Source of the DNA: Gemmatimonadota bacterium
GTDB taxonomy: Bacteria; Gemmatimonadota; Gemmatimonadetes; Longimicrobiales; Longimicrobiaceae
Reading direction: 5' to 3'
DNA length: 5,134 nucleotides
NCBI GenBank assembly: GCA_019348265.1
Contig: JAHWJV010000276.1
Location: forward strand, 1 to 5,134
Below, piece by piece: positions 1 to 5,075 of the stretch; position 1 is the stretch's first letter, and the number at the start of each line of letters is the position of its first letter. Position numbers and translations under genes: made by a program. The notes beneath the pieces were generated by a model that saw nothing but the letters and a program-made list of their open reading frames with translations, searched no databases and was not told where the DNA came from.

Positions 1-823
1 TCCGATCTAGCGCCCGCACGCTGGCGCCCCACATGGGCTTCCCCACCGCCTTGTGGTGGGTGAGCACCACGGGGATCCTCCCTTCACGGCCAATCTGGAT
101 GGCTTCGGCCACGCCCTCCAAGAGATCCAGCCCTTCCTCGCGCAGGTGGGAGGTATAGATCCCCCCGGAGTCGGCGGCGACGCGGGCCAGGGCCACCACC
201 TCTCCGGTTCGGGAGTAGGCGCCGGGGAGGTACTTGAGCCCGGTGGAGAGCCCGAAGGCGCCCTCTCCCATGGCGCGCGCCACCATCGCCCGCATCCTTT
301 CCAGCTCCTCCCGCGTGGGGGCGCGGTCGGCCATTGCCATCACCTCGCGGCGAATGGTGTTGTGCCCGACCAGGAAGGCCACGTTCATCCCCATCCCGGC
401 GGCTCTCGCGGAGTCCAGGTACGGGCCGAGGGGCCAGGGAGAGCCGCCGTCGGGCCCGCCCAGCGCGGTGGTGACGCCCTGCCGGACGTGGCTCTCCGCG
501 CCGGGGAGCTCCAGGAGCGGCTCCAGGTGCGCGTGCAGATCGATGAACCCCGGCGCCACCACCTGGCCGGTCGCGTCGATCACCCTGCTGGCGCTCATGG
601 TGGCGATGGGCTCGCGGGAGACGCGGACGATCCGGTCACCGCGCACGGCTACGTCCGCGCGGTGACCGGGGGCTCCGGTACCGTCGATCACCGTGCCTCC
701 GGTGATGAGGAGGTCGTAGCGCTGCTCGCTTCCGGCTCCGGCTGCCGGGGGTGCGCACGCGGCCAGCAGAGCACAGAGAGCGGCGCTCCAGCGGGGTAGG
801 GGCAGTCGAACGGGATTTCGCAT
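1..823 (-). CDS. N-acyl-D-amino-acid deacylase-like amidohydrolase, lipoprotein (5' part only; gene runs off the left edge)
   Basis: The first 274 codons of a zinc-dependent amidohydrolase; the remainder lies beyond base 1. Family members of about 480-570 residues hydrolyse N-acyl-D-amino acids or related amides in a TIM barrel. Residues 1-23 look like a lipoprotein signal: a short basic start, a hydrophobic run and the lipobox LAAC with Cys23, so the enzyme is probably membrane-anchored and extracytoplasmic. The N-terminal beta domain starts at YDLLITGGTVIDGTG (36-50). The metal motif is FIDLHAH, with His97 and His99. GAFGLSTGLKYLPGAYS (188-204) is a strong family signature. TSHLREEG (His226) and LTHHK (His256/257) match the later metal-binding histidines. 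The catalytic Asp would lie outside the window. Where D-aminoacylases often carry a GNCG cysteine ligand, this protein has GGPDGG (122-127), so substrate or metal site may differ. The ATG at 823 has a GGAGA ribosome site at 835-839. It may belong to a general amidohydrolase clade rather than true D-aminoacylases. Confidence 0.88.
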   Translation of the reverse strand, partial: MRNPVRLPLPRWSAALCALLAACAPPAAGAGSEQRYDLLITGGTVIDGTGAPGHRADVAVRGDRIVRVSREPIATMSASRVIDATGQVVAPGFIDLHAHLEPLLELPGAESHVRQGVTTALGGPDGGSPWPLGPYLDSARAAGMGMNVAFLVGHNTIRREVMAMADRAPTREELERMRAMVARAMGEGAFGLSTGLKYLPGAYSRTGEVVALARVAADSGGIYTSHLREEGLDLLEGVAEAIQIGREGRIPVVLTHHKAVGKPMWGASVRALDR

Positions 824-950
824 GTTCTACTATCTCTCCAGTGGCTTCGTCAGAGTCGGATACCGGATCCCCAGATGGTACCGTTTGGCCTCCTGCAGCG
901 GTCTGGAATCGGTGAGAATCTCCATCGCACTCCGGGAACTCACCCGGACC

Positions 951-1160
951 TCAGCGCCGCCGCTGGAATCGCAGATCCCAGACACGGCTCGACGAGGTGC
1001 TCATCTGGGACACGCGGCCCGCCTCGCCCCGGATGAACCGGAAGACCCCCGCCCTGGACGTGAACGCGTCCCGGTAGACCTGCTTCAGCAGGATCCGTTC
1101 ACCGTAACGCTCCTTCACCACGAGACGGTTTCCAGTCACAAGAATTCCTCGTGGTGCCAC
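951..1160 (-). pseudogene. C-terminal tail of a lost gene (serine-hydrolase/peptidase accessory domain type)
   Basis: A 69-codon open stretch ending in TGA at 951-953. It has no credible start: the only candidate is a GTG at 1160 that sits inside the perfect palindrome, with an in-frame TAG just upstream at 1164-1166. The protein reads GNRLVVKER, then LLKQVYRDAF, FRFIRGEAGRVSQM and finally RVWDLRFQRR. This rhythm (a beta strand, VYRDAF, a phenylalanine-rich strand, R-x-x-A-G-R-V, then R-V-x-x-L-R-F-x-R at the very end) is like the small beta-rich C-terminal domain found after beta-lactamase-like serine hydrolases and some peptidases in Gemmatimonadota and Acidobacteriota. I make that link from memory of the pattern, not from an alignment. 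The most economical reading is the 3' end of a gene whose body was deleted, with the palindrome marking the break. A small genuine protein is less likely. Confidence 0.5.
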
Positions 1161-1179
1161 TAGCTAGTGGCACCACGAG
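1148..1179. repeat. Perfect 32-bp palindrome between two gene remnants
   Basis: The half-site CTCGTGGTGCCACTAG (1148-1163) is followed directly by its exact reverse complement (1164-1179), with no spacer and CTAG|CTAG at the centre. As RNA on either strand it folds into a 14-bp stem with an AGCT loop. On the minus strand it follows the thiC remnant stop by 12 bases and is followed by GAATTCTTG, which is only weakly T-rich. It could therefore act as a bidirectional terminator for the signal peptidase operon. It could equally be a cruciform or recombination scar, given that it divides two truncated genes. No second copy is present in the window. Confidence 0.9.
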
Positions 1180-1191
1180 ATGGCACCGGCC

Positions 1192-1423
1192 TCAGGAAGT
1201 CAGAGCTTCCGGGAGGTAGATCTCACTGCCCTTCTCCCGGAATTCCCTTGCCTTGTCTTGCATTCCGGCCTCCGCCGCACTCCGGGATCTCCTGCGAAAT
1301 CTTCATAGAACAGAAACGGGGACCACACATGCTGCAGAAGTGCGCGATCTTGGCGCCCTCCGCCGGCAGCGTCTCGTCGTGGTAGCCGAGCGCCGTCACC
1401 GGGTCCAGCGCCAGGTTGAATTG
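1192..1423 (-). pseudogene. thiC: thiC remnant (C-terminal 76 codons, one frameshift)
   Basis: This is the extreme C-terminus of phosphomethylpyrimidine synthase, the radical-SAM enzyme that makes the thiamine pyrimidine from aminoimidazole ribotide. The first frame reads QFNLALDP, then YHDETLPAEGAK and IAHFCSMCGPRFCSMKISQ. This includes the ThiC [4Fe-4S] motif C-x2-C-x4-C. One extra base in the GGG run at 1284-1286 then shifts the frame. After the shift the expected ThiC ending continues as SAAEAGMQDKAREFREKGSE and then IYLPEALTS, with a stop at 1192-1194. Homology begins abruptly at the Gln codon 1421-1423. The roughly 500 upstream residues of a real ThiC are absent, replaced by the 3' flank of the signal peptidase gene. 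The piece cannot be active. The good preservation of both halves suggests a fairly recent truncation, or a duplicate 3' end left by recombination with an intact thiC elsewhere. Confidence 0.9.
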
Positions 1424-1467
1424 CGCGCAGGGCGGTGACACCGAAGGTGAGTGCGGACATGCGTGGA

Positions 1468-2163
1468 TCAGAGCGGCGCCCCGATGCGACCGGGACGCGG
1501 CCGGGGCAGGCGCGACGCCCGGAACTCCGACGACCAAACCACCCTCCGGGGCGCTCCGACGAGTTCGTGCGCCTTGACAAACCCGAACGAGCGCGAGTCG
1601 CCACTGTGGCGCCGATTGTCTCCGAGTACGAAGTACGCTCCGTCTTGCACTACCAGGGGACCCCAGGCGTAGGCCGTGGCCTCGTATTGCGCCGTTCGCG
1701 CCTCCGGCAGCAGGAAGGCGAAGTGCCAATCTCCCGGTGCCTCCACGCCCTGCGCAGCCGGTGCGCCGGCCACGAACGGCTCATCCAGGGCGGCGCCGTT
1801 CACCATCAGCCGTCCCGCCCGGACGGCAACCGTATCGCCGGGTCCGGCGATCAGCCGTTTCACCATGTACCCGCCGCCGTCCAGGCGCAGCACCACCACC
1901 GAGCCGAGCGCGGGGGCTTCGCGCGCGCCCGTGTACCCGCCCTTGCGAACCAGTATGCAATCGCCAGCGCGCAACGTGGGCTCCATCGAGACTCCGTCGA
2001 CGCAGAAGTAATCAGCGACGGAACGCCGGAGCGCTCTGCCGCCGAGCACGGAGGCGCCAAGGACGCAGCAAGCAACCACCATCCGGCCGGTCCGGGCCGA
2101 GAAACGGGGCCGCGCCGGTCCTTCGCCGGTCCGCGGCCCCGCGGCGGCGCGCGAGCTGATCAC
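1468..2163 (-). CDS. lepB: Type I signal peptidase (S26 family), last gene of the peptide operon
   Basis: A 231-residue serine/lysine protease that cleaves secretory signal peptides at the outer face of the cytoplasmic membrane. A hydrophobic segment at about residues 28-45 is the single membrane anchor, which puts the catalytic domain outside. The catalytic serine is in GVSMEPTL (Ser59), the general-base lysine in YMVKRLIAGPGDTV (Lys102), and the third family box is GDNRRHSGDSRSFG (181-194). A short GAPRRVVW stands near the C-terminus where family members usually have a G-x-hydrophobic strand. Length fits a compact bacterial LepB. I chose the GTG at 2163 because it forms a GTGA overlap with the stop of the preceding gene, matching the ATGA coupling one gene earlier; an internal ATG at 2082 just before the membrane segment is the alternative. 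No Shine-Dalgarno site is visible at either, which fits coupled translation. Placement in an operon with a secreted peptide suggests a dedicated copy; a housekeeping lepB may exist elsewhere. Confidence 0.9.
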   Translation of the reverse strand: MISSRAAAGPRTGEGPARPRFSARTGRMVVACCVLGASVLGGRALRRSVADYFCVDGVSMEPTLRAGDCILVRKGGYTGAREAPALGSVVVLRLDGGGYMVKRLIAGPGDTVAVRAGRLMVNGAALDEPFVAGAPAAQGVEAPGDWHFAFLLPEARTAQYEATAYAWGPLVVQDGAYFVLGDNRRHSGDSRSFGFVKAHELVGAPRRVVWSSEFRASRLPRPRPGRIGAPL

Positions 2164-2780
2164 GGGCCGCGAGCGGGCGACACAGCAGCAAGCTCCGGCA
2201 GCGGCGCGCCCTGCTGCGCCCACGCCAGGATTTCGTCCGTTCCAACTTTCCGGACCACCAGCCGCTCGCCCTGCGTGCCGTACTGGATCCCGCGTGCCGC
2301 GACATCACCCACGGCGCGCTCCACGACCAGGACCTGCGGGGTGGACGCCTCACCGGGAATTTCTTCCCAGACGTACCGCCGTACGCCGGCGTTCATCCAG
2401 TTGCGCCCCGCCATCACCTCGTCGAACGAGCCGTACTTCCGAAGATGTGCCAGACCTTCATCGACTACCCAGTCCCTCGCGATTCCCACCGTCGCAAAGC
2501 CGCGGCGCCCACCGTCTGCACGATCGCGGAGCCTCACCTTGAGCTGTTCGAGGGCGCCGGGCAGGTCCTCGTGGTTGGACGGCACGCACCCCGATGAGCC
2601 GATGTAAACCAGTACCAGTTCCGTCCCCTCGCGCGTGACGGCGGCCGGACGGTAGGGACCGCCACGCTGCGGCTCTGGAGTAGCGGCAGATGCGGGCGGA
2701 CGCCGCCCGATCGCCAGTGCCCCAACGAACACCAGAGCCCCGGCGGCCAGCAGCGCGCCGCGCCGAATCGCCCGCTTCAT
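2160..2780 (-). CDS. Membrane-anchored thioredoxin-fold protein with CxxS site
   Basis: A protein of 206 residues. Residues 1-25 form a basic start plus a hydrophobic segment (uncleaved anchor or signal peptide), with a proline/alanine-rich linker to about 50. The domain then starts with TELVLVYIGSSGCVPSN (53-69). This aligns with the thioredoxin strand and active site, with C65-V-P-S68 in place of C-G-P-C, so the resolving cysteine is a serine. STPQVLVV (146-153) supplies the Thr-cis-Pro motif next to the active site in thioredoxin folds. Between them lies a long helical insert with KYGSFDEV and GRNWMNAG. Cys65 is the only cysteine. A CxxS protein could act as an isomerase or monothiol partner, or hold a mixed disulfide; it is unlikely to be a standard dithiol oxidase. 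The start ATG at 2780 overlaps the preceding stop as ATGA, which fixes it despite an in-frame opening further upstream. Likely periplasmic. No characterised family was recognised. Confidence 0.78.
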   Translation of the reverse strand: MKRAIRRGALLAAGALVFVGALAIGRRPPASAATPEPQRGGPYRPAAVTREGTELVLVYIGSSGCVPSNHEDLPGALEQLKVRLRDRADGGRRGFATVGIARDWVVDEGLAHLRKYGSFDEVMAGRNWMNAGVRRYVWEEIPGEASTPQVLVVERAVGDVAARGIQYGTQGERLVVRKVGTDEILAWAQQGAPLPELAAVSPARGP

Positions 2781-3928
2781 GACGAAGCTCCCGCGGGGGC
2801 GATCTCGTACACCCGCACCTGGGGGAACGGCTCGCTCGAACCTGTATAGATTCGGTTTCCGGCTACGTCCAGCACGCGCGGAACGGTGTTGCCCACGTAC
2901 ACGCCCTTGCCGGTCTCGGCAGAAAGCAGGTAGGTGTGCAGTTCCGCGTAATCGCGCCGCTCTCGGCCGCTCTGTGCGGTATGGCGAGCGGTCTGGACGA
3001 TGACCAATCCATCGTCGAGGGCGTGCAGCACCTCCACCTGGTCGTAATCGCCCCCGCCCTCTCCCAGGAGCACGTACGGCTGGCCGTCGGGCTCTACGCC
3101 CTCCTCGATCTTGATCGTGCGGAAGTCCGCGAGGCGTGACGTCCACCGGAGCGTTCCATCAGCGCCGTATCCGCGCACGTACGGCAGGTAGCGCAGCATC
3201 GCAATGATCGTCTGCCCTTTCGCCGAACATGCGGCCCGTCCATCGGAGAGCTGGTTGCGCACCAGTGCGTTCGTGGATTGGTAGCCGCCTCCGATGGTGC
3301 GCTGGTGCCGGCCATCGGGCGAATACAGGTGGAGCAGGCCGCCCGGGAGCGGACCCTGCACCACGATGTCGTGACCCAGCACGCACAGGTCCTCCGGAGT
3401 AAACTGCAGGGGGATGGTGAGCCGCTGCTGCATCCCCGCCGGTGTGCGTTCGATCACCTTTACCTGGGCGTTGCGGTCGGCCACGACGAAACGATCCGGG
3501 CCGTCGCTCTCGAGCGCCTCGGGTGCCAGGAACTCGGTGGGCCCCCGCCCCGGCCGGCCGAAGCTCTCGATGAAGGTGCCGTTCTGGTCGAACACCCGCA
3601 CCTCGTTGTAGCGCGAATCGAGCACCGCGAACCGCCCGGGCATGTGGACGTCCACGTCTTCGACCGCGCCGAACACCGTGGAGGGCGGGCCCTCGAGCTT
3701 GCCGACGGTGAGCACCAGGCGCGCCTTCGCCAGGCGCTCCGCGAAGGCCTGCAACTCGCCGCCTGCACGGGACTTGGCACCGATGATGTCCGCCAGACCC
3801 GCTTCGGCTGGGATGTTCTCCGCGGTGGGGTGGTTGATTTCCCCGGCCTCCGCGGTGCGCTCGCATCCCGCCGCCGCGAGCGCTACGAACAGCAGCCCCG
3901 CCGGGCGCAACAAAGACATGTTTGGCAT
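2777..3928 (-). CDS. Six-bladed beta-propeller lipoprotein
   Basis: A 383-residue secreted propeller. The start reads MPNMSLLRPAGLLFVALAAAG with Cys22, a hydrophobic signal ending in AAGC. This is a slightly relaxed lipobox, so lipidation is likely but not certain. An acidic alanine-rich region follows (about 23-70). From about residue 71 the repeats begin. The first clear blade is FAVLDSRYNEVRVFDQNGTF (100-119), then the loop GRPGRGPTEF (124-133), the hallmark of NHL/TolB-like six-bladed propellers in Gemmatimonadota and Bacteroidota. A second is RFVVADRNAQVKVIE (146-160). Later blades carry GLLHLYSPDGRHQRTIGGG and NRIYTGSSEPFPQVRVYEI near the end. Such proteins usually bind ligands or partners; I see no catalytic residues. 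In-frame ATGs also occur at 3919 and 3982; 3928 was chosen because the signal peptide then has normal length, but no Shine-Dalgarno site decides it. It lies downstream of a stem-loop and is coupled to the thioredoxin-like gene. Confidence 0.82.
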   Translation of the reverse strand: MPNMSLLRPAGLLFVALAAAGCERTAEAGEINHPTAENIPAEAGLADIIGAKSRAGGELQAFAERLAKARLVLTVGKLEGPPSTVFGAVEDVDVHMPGRFAVLDSRYNEVRVFDQNGTFIESFGRPGRGPTEFLAPEALESDGPDRFVVADRNAQVKVIERTPAGMQQRLTIPLQFTPEDLCVLGHDIVVQGPLPGGLLHLYSPDGRHQRTIGGGYQSTNALVRNQLSDGRAACSAKGQTIIAMLRYLPYVRGYGADGTLRWTSRLADFRTIKIEEGVEPDGQPYVLLGEGGGDYDQVEVLHALDDGLVIVQTARHTAQSGRERRDYAELHTYLLSAETGKGVYVGNTVPRVLDVAGNRIYTGSSEPFPQVRVYEIAPAGASS

Positions 3929-3960
3929 TTCGGGTTTGGGGGCGGTGGAGGAATGGTTTC

Positions 3961-3992
3961 GCGTGCCCGGATGCGTGTGCATCCGGGTACGC
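3961..3992 (-). promoter_or_regulatory. Strong intercistronic stem-loop between peptide and propeller genes
   Basis: GCGTG-CCCGGATGC (3961-3974), then a 4-base loop (3975-3978), then GCATCCGGG-TACGC (3979-3992). The inner 9 bp and outer 4 bp pair perfectly, with one mismatch between. It begins 13 bases after the stop of the peptide gene and ends 32 bases before the chosen start of the propeller gene. On the minus strand the stem is followed by GAAACCATTCC, with no U-tract, so it is a poor intrinsic terminator. It is better explained as a partial attenuator or an RNA-stabilising 3' hairpin that raises peptide output relative to the three downstream genes. Confidence 0.7.
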
Positions 3993-4005
3993 CGGCCCGA
4001 GCGGA

Positions 4006-4230
4006 TTACAGCTCCGCCTTGTCGCAGCCCACGGTCTTACAGCCCCCGGTTGCTAACACGTCACAGGCCGTCGTCGTGTTGACCTTGCACCTGTTGCCGC
4101 CTTCGCACTCGTCGTTCTCGCATGCCGCCGAGACCGGGGCGGGCGCCAGGGCCGCTCCGGTCAGCAGGCCCGCTCCGCCGAGGACCGCGAGAAACGCGAA
4201 CGCACCAGCAAATCGTTTCACTTGCGGCAT
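4006..4230 (-). CDS. Small secreted six-cysteine peptide precursor
   Basis: A 74-residue precursor. Residues 1-35 are a classical Sec signal: MPQVKRF, then a hydrophobic run AGAFAFLAVLGGAGLL, then an Ala/Pro-rich stretch ending PVSA. The likely signal peptidase I cut is after Ala35 (V-S-A|A); a second AxA site exists at Ala29. The mature part, about 39 residues, starts ACENDECEGGNRC and holds six cysteines at 37, 42, 48, 56, 64 and 69 (spacing x4, x5, x7, x7, x4), enough for three disulfides. It is mildly acidic and ends in GCDKAEL. The start ATG is well supported by AGGAGG five bases upstream, the best ribosome site in the window. It is the first gene of the operon and is separated from the rest by a stem-loop. 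It resembles short ACENDEC-type peptides I recall in Gemmatimonadota, whose function is unknown. A toxin, bacteriocin-like peptide, signal, or structural surface peptide all remain open. It could also be a metal-binding mini-protein. Confidence 0.82.
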   Translation of the reverse strand: MPQVKRFAGAFAFLAVLGGAGLLTGAALAPAPVSAACENDECEGGNRCKVNTTTACDVLATGGCKTVGCDKAEL

Positions 4231-4235
4231 CCTAA

Positions 4236-4241
4236 CCTCCT
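4236..4241 (-). promoter_or_regulatory. Strong ribosome binding site of the peptide gene
   Basis: On the minus strand this reads AGGAGG, five bases before the ATG at 4230. It is a full anti-16S match and the only such site in the window. The three downstream genes lack one, which fits high translation of the peptide and coupled, lower translation of the others. Confidence 0.8.
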
Positions 4242-4258
4242 AGAAAGGTGTGTGTGGA

Positions 4259-4280
4259 ACGGGGACCCTGCATTCCCCGT
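4259..4280 (-). promoter_or_regulatory. Leader hairpin upstream of the peptide ribosome site
   Basis: ACGGGGA (4259-4265) pairs perfectly with TCCCCGT (4274-4280) around an 8-base loop. In the predicted transcript it ends 17 bases before the AGGAGG site, so it does not hide that site directly. It may protect the 5' leader or bind a regulator. A 7-bp GC-rich stem can occur by chance in DNA of this composition. Confidence 0.3.
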
Positions 4281-4416
4281 GGACGGCAGCCCCTTCGTTC
4301 GAAGTGGCCGCCGCACTCGAAGCCCGTGGCGGAGAGGCCGCGGGAAGGGATACGTGTGGCGCGGGCGGGAACAGCCGGGAAACGGCGCGGAACGAGTGCC
4401 CTATCGCCGCAGTCGC

Positions 4417-4445
4417 AGCATACGCATGGCCGCCTGGGATGTCAA
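4417..4445 (-). promoter_or_regulatory. Sigma-70-type promoter for the four-gene operon
   Basis: On the minus strand, a perfect -35 box TTGACA (4445-4440), a 17-base spacer and a -10 box TATGCT (4422-4417, four of six consensus bases with the key first T-A and last T). Transcription would start near 4410, giving an untranslated leader of about 180 bases before the ATG at 4230. It is the best-matching sigma-70 promoter I found in this non-coding stretch and is correctly oriented toward the peptide gene. Position and match are seen; activity is inferred. Confidence 0.5.
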
Positions 4446-4801
4446 TGGTTTCGTGAAACGAGCGGACCGCTGTCGCCAATTGCGTCACTGCTCGTCCCCG
4501 GGGCCCTTCTCTCGCCGGATTGAATTTCGACCAAGCTGTCACTCGCGGAGTTCCGCGTCGAGGATGGAGACGCTCCTCGGGCGTCGGCGCGGTGGCATCG
4601 GCGATCGGGGACCTTGTGGGATGCGCGGGCGCGGCGGGGCGGGACGGGCTCAGCCACCGGATGCCGGCGATCGGTCCGCCGCTCAACGTGGGTTGAGCGT
4701 ATGGAGGGGAGCAGCGGGGCCATTTGAACGGATCTGCGGGTCAGGTGGCGTGCTGACGGTTCAGAGCCAGGTGGCGCGACTGATCGCATCGACCGACAAA
4801 G
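4446..4801. other. Non-coding stretch upstream of the operon promoter
   Basis: I see no credible gene here. Open frames cross it on both strands, but they are rich in Arg, Pro, Ser and Ala with no recognisable domain, have no ribosome sites, and run through the promoter and terminator, as expected for shadow frames in GC-rich DNA. The only structured element is the inverted repeat at 4680-4699. The stretch may hold regulatory sites for the peptide operon. Confidence 0.6.
4680..4699. repeat. 8-bp inverted repeat, operator-like
   Basis: CGCTCAAC (4680-4687), a 4-base spacer GTGG, then GTTGAGCG (4692-4699), a perfect dyad. It lies about 235 bases upstream of the proposed -35 box and about 100 bases beyond the terminator of the right-hand gene. 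The form suits a dimeric regulator site. No T-tract follows on either strand, so a terminator is unlikely. Confidence 0.4.
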
Positions 4802-4833
4802 ACGCGGGGAGCACCAGCCGGTGCTCCCCGCGT
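4793..4833 (-). terminator. Intrinsic terminator of the right-hand small gene
   Basis: On the minus strand a 14-bp GC-rich stem (4820-4833 with 4802-4815) closes a 4-base loop and is followed by TCTTTGTC (4802-4795). It starts 23 bases after the stop codon at 4857. This is a standard rho-independent terminator separating the small hypothetical gene from the peptide operon. The opposite strand follows the stem with TTGTCATCC, so weak two-way activity is possible. Confidence 0.8.
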
Positions 4834-4856
4834 TGTCATCCACTCAGTAGATGGAA

Positions 4857-5075
4857 TCAATCCGCCGCGACCGGCTCCTCCACGTCCGCCGCGAGGTTCG
4901 GCGCCGTCAGATCGACCACTGCGAGATCAGACAGCTTCACGCCCCAGCGACGTCGCCCAAAGTAGCCAGGGAGCACCAGTACTGCTGCGTCACCAACGAG
5001 TTCGATGCGCGCCTTCCGCGGGGTCAGTCGGTAGTTGCGCAGCCGGATCGTGTCAGACGGCATGAGGGCCATCAT
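4857..5075 (-). CDS. Small hypothetical protein, beta-rich
   Basis: A 72-residue open frame ending in TGA at 4857-4859 and followed by a good terminator, which supports a real transcript ending here. In-frame ATGs lie at 5075, 5072 and 5063; none has a clear Shine-Dalgarno site, and a stop at 5088-5090 limits any extension. The sequence reads as successive beta strands: DTIRLRNYRLT, KARIELVGDAAVLVLPG, RRRWGVKLSDLAVVDL, then an acidic tail DVEEPVAAD. That layout resembles the first strands of a small PH-like or beta-barrel domain, but no family was recognised. It has no signal peptide or membrane segment, so it is probably cytoplasmic. It could also be the surviving end of a longer gene broken near the right edge. 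Confidence 0.55.
   Translation of the reverse strand: MMALMPSDTIRLRNYRLTPRKARIELVGDAAVLVLPGYFGRRRWGVKLSDLAVVDLTAPNLAADVEEPVAAD

Noticed and set aside
1435..2607. Plus-strand open frame of 390 codons, the second longest in the window
   Set aside because: It lies antisense to the signal peptidase and thioredoxin-like genes, is rich in Arg/Pro/Ser, and has no domain. The minus-strand frames carry clear catalytic motifs.
2781..3146. Upstream extension of the thioredoxin-like gene to a start near 3146
   Set aside because: The extension is Arg-rich and antisense-like within the propeller gene. The ATG at 2780 begins a proper signal segment and overlaps the previous stop as ATGA.
3929..3982. 18-codon N-terminal extension of the propeller lipoprotein to the ATG at 3982
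   Set aside because: It would put His/Pro-rich residues before the signal peptide and start inside the stem-loop, which would block initiation.
4120..4125. Possible lipobox S-A-A-C at Cys37 of the small peptide
   Set aside because: The -3 residue is Ser instead of Leu/Val/Ile and the hydrophobic core is too far away. A signal peptidase I cut after VSA fits better.
4240..4686. 148-codon minus-strand frame upstream of the peptide gene
   Set aside because: No domain, low-complexity Ala/Pro/Arg composition, no ribosome site, and it runs over the promoter-like boxes and the leader hairpin.
4742..4776. Direct repeat CAGGTGGCG (4742-4750 and 4768-4776)
   Set aside because: Only two 9-base copies in GC-rich DNA, with no third unit and no relation to a promoter.
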